Position numbers and translations under genes: made by a program. Shown here in pieces: positions 4,789-5,901 of a stretch of 5,901 bases of DNA. The stretch comes from Acidobacteriota bacterium (GTDB lineage Bacteria; Acidobacteriota; Thermoanaerobaculia; UBA5066), in contig JAEUQS010000735.1 in the NCBI GenBank assembly GCA_016789625.1, positions 1 to 5,901 of the forward strand, read 5' to 3'. The notes beneath the pieces were generated by a model. It searched no databases. It worked only from the letters and a program-made list of their open reading frames with translations, and was not told the DNA's origin. Position 1 is the stretch's first letter. Every line of letters starts with the position of its first letter.

Positions 4789-5901
<1,113 letters not shown>

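Overview
This window is a conserved housekeeping segment: the junction of the spc and alpha ribosomal-protein operons of a GC-rich bacterium. All nine genes lie on the minus strand, so they are transcribed from high to low coordinates in the order secY (5' end cut off), adk, map, infA, rpmJ, rpsM, rpsK, rpsD, rpoA (3' end cut off). rplQ would be expected just beyond position 1, and the rest of the spc operon beyond position 5901. The RpoA N-terminus (MLWKGFQRP...), the high-GC third positions, the short-LID adenylate kinase, the presence of rpsD in this cluster and a zinc-type S4 together fit Acidobacteriota or a neighbouring deep lineage best. This placement comes from remembered family sequences, not from a search.

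Layout. The upstream half (secY-adk-map-infA, 5901 to 3053) is tightly packed, with gaps of 7, 11 and 17 bp. The downstream half is looser, with gaps of 120 bp (infA/rpmJ), 18 bp (rpmJ/rpsM), 65 bp (rpsM/rpsK), 246 bp (rpsK/rpsD) and 177 bp (rpsD/rpoA). All the long gaps are rich in inverted repeats readable in the minus-strand RNA. They include a terminator-like hairpin after rpsK and a pair of mutually exclusive stems after rpsD.

Function. SecY is the protein-export channel. Adk balances adenine nucleotides. Map removes initiator methionine from nascent chains. IF1 serves translation initiation. L36, S13, S11 and S4 build the two ribosomal subunits. RpoA scaffolds RNA polymerase. Co-transcription ties export, translation and transcription capacity to growth.

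I see no mobile element, CRISPR array, tRNA or rRNA, and no evidence of an accessory or defence system. The points worth a second look are modest: the structured long spacers, the TTG start of rpsD behind a long structured leader, and a low-complexity C-terminal tail on the methionine aminopeptidase.
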